Shown: in pieces, positions 27,390 through 35,853 of the stretch
Numbering within the stretch: the first letter of the stretch is position 1
How the letters are laid out: the number at the start of each line of letters is the position of its first letter
Source: Zobellella iuensis
GTDB taxonomy: Bacteria; Pseudomonadota; Gammaproteobacteria; Enterobacterales; Aeromonadaceae
NCBI RefSeq assembly: GCF_016746085.1
Contig: NZ_JAERTZ010000012.1
Coordinates: 62,001 to 126,000, forward strand
Direction: 5' to 3'
DNA length: 64,000 nucleotides
The notes under the pieces: generated by a model
What the model was told of the DNA's origin: nothing
Database searches by the model: none
What the model saw: the letters and a program-made list of their open reading frames with translations, nothing else
Position numbers and translations under genes: made by a program

Positions 27390-28874
27390 TTAATCCAGTG
27401 CCAGCCAGGTGGTCTTGAGTTCGGTGAATTTTTCCAGGGCGTGCAGGGACTTGTCCCGGCCGTTGCCGCTCTGCTTGACGCCGCCGAAGGGCACCGTCAT
27501 GTCGCCGTCGTTGTAGTTGTTGATAAACACCGAGCCGGCCCTGAGCTTGCGCGCCAGCCGGTGGGCCCGGCCCAGATCCGAGGTCCAGACCCCGGCCCCC
27601 AGGCCGTACTTGCTGTCGTTGGCCAGCCGCACCGCGTCTTCCTCGCTGTCGAAGCTGGTCACCGCCAGCACCGGACCGAAGATTTCCTCCTTGGCCACCG
27701 TCATGTGCGGGCTCACCTGCTCCAGCACCGTCGGCCCCATAAAGTTGCCCGCCTGCTCCCGGCCGTCCAGGCCGAGCACGGCCCCTTCTTCCAACCCCTC
27801 GGCGATATAGCGGCAGACGCTGCCATGGTGGTCGCTGTCGATCAGGGTGCCCATGGTGGACTCGGGATCCAGCGGATCCTTCGGCTCGAACTCGGCGGCG
27901 GCCTTTTTCAGCTCGGCCAGGAAGGCGTCCTTGATGCTCGCCTCCACCAGCAGCCGGGTACCGGCGATGCACACCTGGCCCTGGTTGTAGAAGATGCCGG
28001 CGGCGGAGGCCCGGGCCGCCTTGGCCAGATCCGGGCAGTCGGCGAACACCAGGTTGGCGCTCTTGCCGCCCGCCTCCAGCCACACCCGCTTCATGTTGGA
28101 GCGGCCGGCGTATTCCATCAGCAGCCGGCCCACCCCGGTGGAGCCGGTGAAGGTGAGGCAATCCACGTCCTGGTGCAGGGCCAGGGCCTTGCCCGCCTCG
28201 TGGCCGAGACCGGGCAGCACGTTGAGCACCCCGTCGGGCAGGCCCGCCTCCCTGGCCAGGGCGGCGAGGCGGATGGCGCTGAGCGGCGACTTTTCGGAGG
28301 GCTTGAGGATCACGGAATTGCCCGCCGCCAGCGCCGGCCCCAGCTTCCAGCAGGCCAGCAGCAGCGGGAAGTTCCAGGGCACTATGGCCGCCACCACCCC
28401 GATGGGCTCGCGGCTGATCAGCGCCAGCGCCTCGGGCCCGGTGGGGGCGATTTCGCCGTACACCTTGTCCACCGCCTCGGCATACCACCGGATGGCGCGG
28501 GTGGCGCCGGGGATGTCATCCCGCAGGCTGTGGCGGATCGGCTTGCCGGTGTCCAGGGTTTCGAGTAGTGCCAGCTCTTCCCGGTGTTGCTCCATCAATT
28601 CGGCCAGGCGCAGCAGCACCCGCTTGCGCTCGGCCGGCGCCGCCTCGGCCCAGACGCCGGATTCGAAGCTGGTGCGGGCCACCGCCACCGCCGTGTTGAC
28701 GTCCCGCTCCTGGGCCCGGCTGGCCTCGACCAGGATCCGGTCGGTGGCCGGGTTGATCACGCCGAAGCGCTCGCCCCCTTCCGCCTCCCGGTATTCGCCG
28801 GCGATAAAGAGCCGGGATTCGATGCGCAGTTGTGCCGCCCTGGCCTGCCAATGGGCCTTGTCTTTGTAATCCAT
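27390..28874 (-). CDS. puuC: Gamma-glutamyl-gamma-aminobutyraldehyde dehydrogenase
   Basis: This 494-residue aldehyde dehydrogenase oxidises the PuuB product to gamma-glutamyl-GABA using NAD(P)+. The catalytic cysteine lies in FYNQGQVCIAGTR, the general-base glutamate in LEAGGKSAN, and the Rossmann motif in FTGSTGVGRLL. ATG 28874 with GGAGAA upstream defines the start; the open frame continues upstream across puuR but is not coding there. It lies between puuR and puuB. Confidence 0.92.
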   Translation of the reverse strand: MDYKDKAHWQARAAQLRIESRLFIAGEYREAEGGERFGVINPATDRILVEASRAQERDVNTAVAVARTSFESGVWAEAAPAERKRVLLRLAELMEQHREELALLETLDTGKPIRHSLRDDIPGATRAIRWYAEAVDKVYGEIAPTGPEALALISREPIGVVAAIVPWNFPLLLACWKLGPALAAGNSVILKPSEKSPLSAIRLAALAREAGLPDGVLNVLPGLGHEAGKALALHQDVDCLTFTGSTGVGRLLMEYAGRSNMKRVWLEAGGKSANLVFADCPDLAKAARASAAGIFYNQGQVCIAGTRLLVEASIKDAFLAELKKAAAEFEPKDPLDPESTMGTLIDSDHHGSVCRYIAEGLEEGAVLGLDGREQAGNFMGPTVLEQVSPHMTVAKEEIFGPVLAVTSFDSEEDAVRLANDSKYGLGAGVWTSDLGRAHRLARKLRAGSVFINNYNDGDMTVPFGGVKQSGNGRDKSLHALEKFTELKTTWLALD

Positions 28875-28891
28875 GATGTTCTCCGCGTTCC

Positions 28892-29458
28892 TTACAGATT
28901 GGGTGGGGTGTGCGCGCTGATGATGCGGCACTCCCGCTCCGAAACATTGGTAAAAGTATGGGGCAGGCCGGTGTCGATGACGTAGCTCTGCCCGGCCCTG
29001 AGCCGGTGGCATTCGCCGTCCACCGTCAGCTCTATCTCCCCTTCGAGCACGGTGCCGACCTCTTCTCCCTGGTGCTTGAGGTGGCCCCCGGTGCTGGCGC
29101 CGGGAGCGTAGGTTTCGATCAGCAAGCCCAGGGTCCGCTTGCGGTTGCCGTTGTGCACCAGCTTGAAGGACACCCCCCGGCTGCCGATCTCGAGCAGTTC
29201 CTCGGGCTCGATCACCACCTTGTTGCGCTTGGCGGGCACCGGCTCGGCGAAAAACTCCGACAGCGACATGCCGTACACCTTGAGCAGCTTCTGCAGGCTG
29301 CTCACCGCCGGGCTGACCTTGTCCTGCTCTATGGTACAGATGGCGCCATGGGTCAGGCCGGACAGCTCCGCTACCTTGCGCTGGCTCAGGCCCAGCCGCT
29401 GGCGGATAGCCGCCAGCCGGCTGCCCGGGGCCAGGTCGGTATTGCGCGCTTCGCTCAT
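28892..29458 (-). CDS. puuR: Putrescine pathway repressor PuuR
   Basis: This 188-residue regulator has an N-terminal HTH_3 domain (RLAAIRQRLGLSQRKVAELSGLTHGAICTIEQDKVSPAVSSL) and a C-terminal cupin domain (GGHLKHQGEEVGTVLEGEIELTVDG). That is the PuuR architecture; in E. coli it represses the puu genes and is released by putrescine. GGAGGA lies directly before the ATG. Its start overlaps the puuD stop by four bases. A candidate operator is found upstream of puuD. Confidence 0.92.
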   Translation of the reverse strand: MSEARNTDLAPGSRLAAIRQRLGLSQRKVAELSGLTHGAICTIEQDKVSPAVSSLQKLLKVYGMSLSEFFAEPVPAKRNKVVIEPEELLEIGSRGVSFKLVHNGNRKRTLGLLIETYAPGASTGGHLKHQGEEVGTVLEGEIELTVDGECHRLRAGQSYVIDTGLPHTFTNVSERECRIISAHTPPNL

Positions 29459-30219
29459 CCTTCCTCCTTGCATGCCCGGTAGTGACGGCAGGCAGCGGCA
29501 AAGCCGTCGAACAGGGCGCGGGACAGGGCGTTGTCCCGGCTCAGCCACTCCGGATGCCACTGCACCCCCAGGGCGAAGGGCTGATCAATCAGGCTGATGG
29601 CCTCGACCAGGCCGTCCGGCGCCCGGGCCTCGACCCGCGCCGCCGCGCCCAGCGCCTTCACCCCCTGCATATGCAGGGAATTCACCGGCTGGCGGCCGGG
29701 GCCGGCCAGCCGGGCCAGCAGCCCCCCCGCTTCGGGAAGGATGTCGTGGGCCGGGGCGTACTGCTGGGCCAGGGGCTGCTGCTTGTCTTCCCGGTGTTCG
29801 TCGAACAGGCCGGTGTCGTGCAGGCGCCGGTGCAGGGTGCCGCCGCTGGCCACCACCATCTCCTGGAAGCCGCGGCAGATGCCGAACAGGGGCAGTTGGC
29901 GTTGCCGGGCGGCGGTGATAAGCCGCAGGCTCAGGCGATCCCGCCCCGGATCGTTGAGCGGCTCTTCCCCGCTTTCGCCGTAGTGATGGGGCTCCATGTT
30001 GCTGTAGCTGCCGGTGAGCAGCAGGCCGTCGAGCATGGCCAGGGCCTGCTCCAGGCCCTGCTCGTCGTCGCCCAGCCCCTGGGCCAGGGGAAAGGGCAGC
30101 AGACCGGCGGCCTGCACGGCGTTGAGGTATTTCTCCTGCAGCGTCATCGCCGGATGCGGCCCCAGCATCTGCCGGCACATGATGATGCCGACCACAGGCT
30201 TGTTAAATATATGCACCAT
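29455..30219 (-). CDS. puuD: Gamma-glutamyl-GABA hydrolase
   Basis: This class-I glutamine-amidotransferase-like hydrolase of about 254 residues releases GABA from gamma-glutamyl-GABA. The nucleophile is Cys115 in FGICRGFQE, and the His/Glu pair lies in GVQWHPEW. ATG 30219 has AGGGGGA five bases before it and is preferred over ATG 30237. It is the first gene of puuDRCB. A puuE-type GABA aminotransferase is not present, so GABA must be used elsewhere. Confidence 0.92.
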   Translation of the reverse strand: MVHIFNKPVVGIIMCRQMLGPHPAMTLQEKYLNAVQAAGLLPFPLAQGLGDDEQGLEQALAMLDGLLLTGSYSNMEPHHYGESGEEPLNDPGRDRLSLRLITAARQRQLPLFGICRGFQEMVVASGGTLHRRLHDTGLFDEHREDKQQPLAQQYAPAHDILPEAGGLLARLAGPGRQPVNSLHMQGVKALGAAARVEARAPDGLVEAISLIDQPFALGVQWHPEWLSRDNALSRALFDGFAAACRHYRACKEEG

Positions 30220-30242
30220 CCATTCCCCCTCGTTCATGCTCT

Positions 30243-30254
30243 ATATTCTGAACA
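30243..30254 (-). promoter_or_regulatory. Candidate PuuR operator
   Basis: ATATTCTGAACA lies in the puuD-puuA divergent promoter region. It shares the ATAT and TGAACA parts of the E. coli PuuR consensus (AAAATATAATGAACA, from memory), with about 10 of 15 positions matching if extended. The whole 30220-30408 region is strongly A+T-rich, as expected for two divergent promoters. Confidence 0.45.
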
Positions 30255-30408
30255 TAAAACCCATAAAGGGCGATATATGTCAAATATATGATTAAAATCT
30301 AGCACACGTTAATTTAACGCTCAATAATATTTAACACTTGCAAAACAAAATAAACGAACTTATGTTTCTCATGGTAAGTATTTTTAACGGTCACATGGCG
30401 GTGCAATC

Positions 30409-31818
30409 ATGCAAGCAGAAATGTTAGAACCCTTGGCCCCGGTAGCGGCCCCTGAACAGAGCCAGTTTGAACAAGAGGTGGCGGACTACCTGGCCCGCTA
30501 TCCCGACACCCAGTATGTGGACGTGCTGCTCACCGATCTCAACGGTATCTTCCGTGGCAAGCGGCTGCCGGTGAGCGCCCTGGACAAGCTGGAAGCGGGC
30601 TGCTTCTTCCCGGGCTCGGTGTTCGCCATGGACTTTCGCGGCAACGTGGTGGAGGAAACCGGCATCGGCCAGGACATCGGCGAGCCGGACCTGCCCTGCT
30701 TCCCCATTGCCGATACCCTAGTGCCCTCGGCCTGCGATCCGGAGACCGTGGCCCAGCTGCTGCTGACCATGGTCACCGAGGACGAGCAGCCCTTCCCGCT
30801 CGAGCCGCGCAACGTGCTGGCCCGGGTGTGGGAAAAGGTCAAGGCCCGGGGCCTGCGGCCGGTGGTGGCGCTGGAGCTGGAGTTCTACCTGGTGGACCGG
30901 GATAGGGATGACAGCGGCCGGCTGCAGCCGCCCTGCTCGCCGCTCACCCAGAAGCGGGACACCTACAGCCAGGTATATTCGGTGGACAACCTCAACAACT
31001 TCTCCGAGATCCTGGCCGATATCGACAACCTGGCCATCCAGCAGGGGCTGCCCGCCGACGGTGCCGTGGCCGAGGCGGCGCCGGGCCAGTTCGAGATCAA
31101 CCTCAACCATACCGACGACGTGCTCGCCGCCTGCGACCAGGCCCTGGCGCTGAAGCGGCTGATCAAGCTGGTGGCGGAGCAGCACGAGATGGACGCCACC
31201 TTTATGGCCAAACCCTACGAGGAGCATGCGGGCAGCGGCCTGCACGTGCACATCAGCGTGGTCGACGACCAGGGCGACAACCTGTTCGCCGACGCCGACG
31301 GCGAAGACTCGGCCCTGCTGCACCTGGCCCTGTCCGGCATGCTGGATCTGATGCCCGACAGCATGGCGCTGCTGGCCCCCAACATGAACTCTTTCCGTCG
31401 CTTCCAGCCCGGCATGTACGTGCCCACCCAGGCTTCCTGGGGCCACAACAACAGGACGGTGGCCCTGCGCATCCCCTGCGGCGACGACGACGCCCGCCGC
31501 ATCGAGTACCGGGTGGCCGGGGCCGACGCCAATCCCTACCTGGTGGTGGCGGCCATTCTCGCCGGCCTGCTGCACGGCCTGGACAACACCCTGCCGCTGC
31601 CGGCGCCGGTGGTGGGCAACGGCCTGGAGCAGGAAGGGCTGCCCTTCCCCACCCGCCAGAGCGAGGCGCTGCAGGTGCTGGCCGAAAGCCAGCCGCTCAA
31701 GCGCTACCTGGGGGAGGAGTTCATCGAGGTGTACCGCATCTGCAAGAACGACGAGCTGCTGGAGTTCGAGCGGCGCATCTCCGATATCGAACTGGAGTGG
31801 ATGCTTAAAAACGCCTGA
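30409..31818 (+). CDS. puuA: Gamma-glutamylputrescine synthetase
   Basis: This glutamine-synthetase-fold ligase of 469 residues joins glutamate to putrescine with ATP, the first step of the Puu pathway. Motifs include VDVLLTDLNGIFRGKRLP at the N terminus, ALELEFYLVD, the glutamate-binding AAPGQFEINL, the HAGSGLHVHIS metal/ATP segment and the RIEYRVAGADANPYL region. The adenylylation site of GlnA is absent, as expected. The divergent puuDRCB genes support PuuA rather than ordinary glutamine synthetase. The ribosome binding site is weak; ATG 30421 is a possible alternative start. Confidence 0.9.
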   Translation: MQAEMLEPLAPVAAPEQSQFEQEVADYLARYPDTQYVDVLLTDLNGIFRGKRLPVSALDKLEAGCFFPGSVFAMDFRGNVVEETGIGQDIGEPDLPCFPIADTLVPSACDPETVAQLLLTMVTEDEQPFPLEPRNVLARVWEKVKARGLRPVVALELEFYLVDRDRDDSGRLQPPCSPLTQKRDTYSQVYSVDNLNNFSEILADIDNLAIQQGLPADGAVAEAAPGQFEINLNHTDDVLAACDQALALKRLIKLVAEQHEMDATFMAKPYEEHAGSGLHVHISVVDDQGDNLFADADGEDSALLHLALSGMLDLMPDSMALLAPNMNSFRRFQPGMYVPTQASWGHNNRTVALRIPCGDDDARRIEYRVAGADANPYLVVAAILAGLLHGLDNTLPLPAPVVGNGLEQEGLPFPTRQSEALQVLAESQPLKRYLGEEFIEVYRICKNDELLEFERRISDIELEWMLKNA

Positions 31819-31963
31819 GCGAACTATCACGTTTTTCCGGTGGCAACCGGCCCCAAAGGGCCCTTTGCCGCCGGAGCCGGTGCGGCCGGCCCCGGGCTTG
31901 CCGCGAACAACCATAGGGACATGACCGGCGCCATCGCCGGCCCCTCGACCAAGGACAAGACCG

Positions 31964-33448
31964 ATGCAACGAGATGATACCCTGGTACTCGAACCCGCCG
32001 AAAAATGGCCGCCGCTGTGGCGTGGAATGGCGGTGGCCCTGGTGGCGGCGCTGGGCTTTGCCTGGCTCGGCTTCAACCACGAGGCCGGCAGCGACTACGG
32101 CGCGCTCAGCCTGCTGCCGGCCGCCCTGGTGATCACCATGGCGGTGCTCACCCGCAAGACGGTGGAATCCCTGCTGGCGGGCGCCCTGCTCGGCCTGCTG
32201 CTGCTGGATCCGGGCGATCTGGTCGGCCCGCTGGCGGACGTGACCCTGGCGGTGATGATGGACGAGACCATCGCCTGGCTGATCCTGGTGTGCGGCATGA
32301 TGGGCGGGCTTATCAACCTGCTGGCCCGGGGCGGCGGCGTGCACAGCTTCGGCAGCTTTATGACCCGGCTGATCAAATCCCCCCGCGGCGCCATGTTCGG
32401 CACCGTCGGCCTGGGGCTGGTGGTCTTTATCGACGACTACCTCAACTCCCTCGCCGTGTCTTCCTCCATGAAGAAGATCACCGATACCTACAAAATCTCC
32501 CGGGAAAAGCTGGCCTACATAGTGGACTCCACCGCCGCGCCCATCTGCATACTGGTGCCAATCTCCACCTGGGCGGTGTTCTTCGCCTCCCTGCTGGAGG
32601 ATTCCGGCGCCGCCGACGGCGGCCGGGGCATGTCCCTTTATATCCAGAGCATTCCCTATATGCTCTACGGCTGGGCCGCCCTGCTGGTGGTGGTGCTGGT
32701 GGCCGCCAACCGGTTGCCGGACCTGGGCGCCATGAAAAAGGCGGAAGCCCGCGCCCGGGCCGGCCAGCCGGTGCCGACCGGCTGGGAAGACCAGGAAGAA
32801 GCCCAACCGAGCCGGAATACTCCCGCCTGGCTCGGCCTGGGCAACTTCCTGCTACCCATGCTGGTGCTGGTGCTCGCCAGCGCCTGGTACGAGATCGATC
32901 TGCTGAAAGGGGTGCTGGTAGCCCTGGGCTTCACCATGCTGCTCTATTCGGTGCAGCGGCTGCTGTCGTTCCAGCAGCAGGTGGACGCCACCCTGGACGG
33001 CTTCAAGGTGATGCTGTATCCCATCGCCACCGTCTGCGCCGGCTTCGTCCTGAAGGAAGTCAACGACCAGCTGGGCATGACCCAATACATCATCGACTCC
33101 GTCACCCCCATCCTCACCCCGGCCCTGCTGCCCGCGGTGGTGTTCCTGGTGATGGCACTGGTGGTGTTCAGCACCGCCTCCAGTTGGGGGGTGTTCGTGA
33201 TCTCCCTGCCCATAGTGGTGCCCCTGGCCCAGGCCATGAACGTGCCCATGCCGCTGGTGGTGGGCGCCCTGCTCTCGGCCTCGGCCTTCGGCAGCCACGC
33301 CTGCTTCTTCAGCGACTCCACCGTGCTGTCCGCCCAGGGCGCCGGCTGCGACACCATGGATCACGCCCTGACCCAGTTGCCCTACGCGCTGATCGGTGGC
33401 GCCATCACCCTGGCGGCGCTGCTCGCCGCCGGCTTCTGGCTGGTGTAA
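31964..33448 (+). CDS. NhaC-type Na+/H+ antiporter, putative putrescine-linked transporter
   Basis: This 494-residue polytopic protein has about eleven or twelve membrane segments and belongs to the NhaC/ArsB-like ion transporter group. Conserved membrane motifs include VFIDDYLNSLAVSSSMKKITD and GSHACFFSDSTVLSAQGAGCD. AAGGA precedes the ATG. Its position, after puuA where E. coli has the putrescine importer puuP next to puuA, suggests that it moves putrescine or another organic cation/amino acid in exchange for Na+ or H+. That substrate is inference. A short GGAAGCC heptad array follows the stop. Confidence 0.85.
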   Translation: MQRDDTLVLEPAEKWPPLWRGMAVALVAALGFAWLGFNHEAGSDYGALSLLPAALVITMAVLTRKTVESLLAGALLGLLLLDPGDLVGPLADVTLAVMMDETIAWLILVCGMMGGLINLLARGGGVHSFGSFMTRLIKSPRGAMFGTVGLGLVVFIDDYLNSLAVSSSMKKITDTYKISREKLAYIVDSTAAPICILVPISTWAVFFASLLEDSGAADGGRGMSLYIQSIPYMLYGWAALLVVVLVAANRLPDLGAMKKAEARARAGQPVPTGWEDQEEAQPSRNTPAWLGLGNFLLPMLVLVLASAWYEIDLLKGVLVALGFTMLLYSVQRLLSFQQQVDATLDGFKVMLYPIATVCAGFVLKEVNDQLGMTQYIIDSVTPILTPALLPAVVFLVMALVVFSTASSWGVFVISLPIVVPLAQAMNVPMPLVVGALLSASAFGSHACFFSDSTVLSAQGAGCDTMDHALTQLPYALIGGAITLAALLAAGFWLV

Positions 33449-33455
33449 CGGCGGC

Positions 33456-33476
33456 GGAAGCCGGAAGCCGGACGGC
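33456..33476 (+). repeat. Short GGAAGCC heptad array after NhaC-type gene
   Basis: Two perfect GGAAGCC heptads and one degenerate one (GGACGGC) begin eight bases after the stop codon, in the sense orientation. It belongs to the same family as the array after phhB. Confidence 0.7.
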
Positions 33477-33577
33477 CAGCCGCCCCATCTTCTATGATTA
33501 AAAAACAACCACTCGGCGACCTGCCCCGGCCACCCGGGGCAGGCCATGATCTCATGGTAAATAAAAAGGATAATGCG

Positions 33578-34504
33578 ATGAAATGGCAACGAGTGATGCG
33601 GCTGGCCCTGGCCGCGGTCGGCAGTCTATTCCTGGTTGGCACCGGCCAGGCGAACAGCGACTTCCTGGTCAGTACCGACTGGCTGGAACAAAACCTGAAA
33701 AATGAGGATCTGCGCGTGCTCGAAGTCAGCGTGGTGCCCGGCAAGTTCGAACGCGGCCATATCCCGGGCGCGGTCAATCTTCACTGGCACACCGAGCTGG
33801 TCGATCCGGTGAAGCGGGACATCGCCTCCCGGGACAACTTCCAGGCCCTGCTGCGCAAGGCCGGCATCTCCGAAGGCACCACCCTGGTGCTCTACGGCGA
33901 CAGCAACAACTGGTTTGCCGCCTGGGGCGCCTGGATCTTCGATGTTTACCGGGTGCCCTCGGTCAAACTGCTCGACGGTGGCCGCGACAAGTGGGAAGCG
34001 GAAGGACGCCCGCTGGACGTGCGCCCGAGCCAGTATCCGCCCGGCAACATCAGCCTCGCCGAGCGCAATGATGCCCTGCGCGCCCACCTGGCCGACGTGC
34101 TGGCGGTGGCGGAAGGCCGTACCGATACCGCCCTGATCGATATCCGCTCCGCCGACGAGTACAACGGCAAGATCTTCGCCCCGGCCGGGGTGCAGGAGCT
34201 GGCGGTACGGGCCGGCCACATTCCCGGGGCGGTGAATGTGCCCTGGAGCAGCGCCGTGGCCGCGGACGGCACCTTCAAGCCGGTTGAAGAGCTGCGCGCG
34301 CTCTACCAGGGCGTCGGCGTGGACGGCAGCAAACCCGTCATCGTCTATTGCCGGATCGGCGAGCGCTCCAGCCACACCTGGTTCGCCCTGAGCAAGCTGC
34401 TCGGTTACGAGGTGCGCAACTACGACGGCTCCTGGACCGAATACGGCAACAGCGTGGGCGTGCCCATCGCCAACCCCGCGGGCACCGTCTGGGGCGGCAC
34501 CTGA
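33578..34504 (+). CDS. Periplasmic thiosulfate/3-mercaptopyruvate sulfurtransferase
   Basis: This 308-residue tandem rhodanese has a signal peptide (hydrophobic segment about residues 8-22, cleavage after GQA). The N-terminal rhodanese domain (about 30-150) lacks a catalytic cysteine. The C-terminal domain carries the active loop YCRIGERSS. It transfers sulfur from thiosulfate or mercaptopyruvate to an acceptor in the periplasm. AAGGA lies before ATG 33578; the frame upstream of it is not supported. A YeeE/YedE-family transporter follows, suggesting sulfur capture and import. Confidence 0.88.
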   Translation: MKWQRVMRLALAAVGSLFLVGTGQANSDFLVSTDWLEQNLKNEDLRVLEVSVVPGKFERGHIPGAVNLHWHTELVDPVKRDIASRDNFQALLRKAGISEGTTLVLYGDSNNWFAAWGAWIFDVYRVPSVKLLDGGRDKWEAEGRPLDVRPSQYPPGNISLAERNDALRAHLADVLAVAEGRTDTALIDIRSADEYNGKIFAPAGVQELAVRAGHIPGAVNVPWSSAVAADGTFKPVEELRALYQGVGVDGSKPVIVYCRIGERSSHTWFALSKLLGYEVRNYDGSWTEYGNSVGVPIANPAGTVWGGT

Positions 34505-34510
34505 CAAGCG

Positions 34511-34537
34511 ACGGCGGCAAGGGTCCCTTGCCGCCGT
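34511..34537. terminator. 13-bp perfect stem between rhodanese and transporter genes
   Basis: ACGGCGGCAAGGG and its exact complement are separated by one base, directly after the sulfurtransferase stop. No T-run follows, so this may be a weak terminator or an mRNA-stabilising structure that sets different expression of the two genes. Confidence 0.45.
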
Positions 34538-34554
34538 CCTCTGGTATAAGAGCC

Positions 34555-35739
34555 ATGCCCGCCCCTGCTCCGGCCCGACGCCCGGCCATTGCCCTGGCCC
34601 TGCTGGTGCTGCTCGCCCTGTTGCTGGCCGGCCGTGCTCTCGCCGACGGCTCCACCACCGGCAACAACCTGGCCTTTTCCCTGCTTGCCGGCGCCCTGTT
34701 CGGGCTGGTGTTGCAACGCTCCCGCTTCTGCTTTTTCTGCATCAGCCGCGATTTCGTCGAGCGCCGGGACGCCCGGGGCCTGCTCGGGCTGGTGGTGGCC
34801 CTGGCGGTGGGCAGCCTGGGCTACCAGGTGCTGTTCGGCGCCTTCCTGCTCGACCCCACCCTAGGCCGCCTGCCGCCGGGAGCCCATATAGGCCCGGTGA
34901 GCTGGGTGCTGGCCGCCGGCGCCTTCACCTTCGGCATCGGCATGGCCCTGTCCGGCTCCTGCCTCAGCGCCCACCTCTACCGGCTGGGCGAAGGCTCCCT
35001 CGCCGCCCCCTTCGCCCTGCTCGGGGCCCTGGGCGGCTTCGTCCTCGGTTTTCTCAGCTGGAATCCCCTCTACCTGAGGGTCATGCAGGAGGCGCCGGTG
35101 ATCTGGCTGCCCGCCCGCCTCGGCTACGGCGGTGCCCTGCTACTCCAGCTGTTGCTGCTCGCCACCCTCGCCCTCGCCCTGGTGCGGGCCCACCGGCCGC
35201 CGGCCGAGTCCGGGCCGCCCCCCGCCGGGTCGCTGCACGGCCTGCTGTTCGGCCGGCGCTGGCCCACCTATGTGGGCGGCATACTGGTGGGCATGATAGG
35301 GGTGATGGCCTACTTCAGGGTCGCCCCCCTGGGGGTGACCGCCGAGCTCGGCAGCCTGGCGCGCACCGGCGCCGACGGCCTGGGGCTGCTGCCCGGCAGG
35401 CTGGAGGGGCTGGACGGCTTTTCCGGCTGCATAACTGTGGTCAAGGAGCACCTGCTTTCCGACAACGGCCTCTTCGTACTGGGGCTGGTGGGCGCCTCCC
35501 TGGCCTCGGCCCTGGTCGCCGGCGACTGGCGCCCGCGCCGGCCCGCCCCGGGCGAGGTGGTGCGCTGCCTGGCGGGCGGCCTGCTGATGGGATGGGGCGC
35601 CATGGTCGCCCTGGGCTGTACCGTGGGCACCCTGCTGTCGGGGGTGATGGCCGGGGCCCTCTCGGGCTGGGTGTTCCTGCTGTGCTGTCCGGCCGGCATC
35701 CTGGCCGGCCTGTGGCTGCGCCGCCGTCTGCCCGGCTGA
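34555..35739 (+). CDS. YeeE/YedE-family (TsuA-like) sulfur-compound transporter
   Basis: This integral membrane protein of 394 residues has about nine to eleven hydrophobic helices. The family's cysteine-containing motifs are visible: RSRFCFFC, GSCLSAHL and GCTVGTLLSGVMAGALSGW. TsuA/YeeE proteins import thiosulfate through such a cysteine relay. ATG 34555 lies immediately before the first membrane segment; the frame extends farther upstream over the rhodanese gene but is not coding there. The rhodanese partner fits thiosulfate or sulfane-sulfur use. Confidence 0.85.
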   Translation: MPAPAPARRPAIALALLVLLALLLAGRALADGSTTGNNLAFSLLAGALFGLVLQRSRFCFFCISRDFVERRDARGLLGLVVALAVGSLGYQVLFGAFLLDPTLGRLPPGAHIGPVSWVLAAGAFTFGIGMALSGSCLSAHLYRLGEGSLAAPFALLGALGGFVLGFLSWNPLYLRVMQEAPVIWLPARLGYGGALLLQLLLLATLALALVRAHRPPAESGPPPAGSLHGLLFGRRWPTYVGGILVGMIGVMAYFRVAPLGVTAELGSLARTGADGLGLLPGRLEGLDGFSGCITVVKEHLLSDNGLFVLGLVGASLASALVAGDWRPRRPAPGEVVRCLAGGLLMGWGAMVALGCTVGTLLSGVMAGALSGWVFLLCCPAGILAGLWLRRRLPG

Positions 35740-35742
35740 GGG

Positions 35743-35853
35743 TTACCAGAGCCCGCCGGCCAGCAACCGGATCAGGGCGCCCAGCAGGGTGACGACCAGC
35801 ACCCCACCCAGGTAGAGGCCGGCGAACCACAGCCAGCTGTTCTTGCCCTTCAT
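35743..35853 (-). CDS. DUF2474-type small membrane protein of cyd operon
   Basis: This 36-residue peptide has a short basic start (MKGKNSW) and one membrane helix (about residues 8-30, LWFAGLYLGGVLVVTLLGAL). Its start overlaps the cydB stop by one base (TGATG). Small DUF2474 proteins in this position accompany CIO-type bd oxidases, probably as accessory subunits analogous to CydX. It does not resemble CydX itself. Confidence 0.75.
   Translation of the reverse strand: MKGKNSWLWFAGLYLGGVLVVTLLGALIRLLAGGLW

Noticed and set aside
30372-30410. Possible sigma-54 promoter before puuA
   Set aside because: TGGC and TGC elements are present but the spacing and the -12 element do not fit.
35743-35853. 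CydX identity for the small peptide after cydB
   Set aside because: It lacks the CydX N-terminal pattern and acidic tail; the basic start and single C-terminal helix fit DUF2474-type peptides better.
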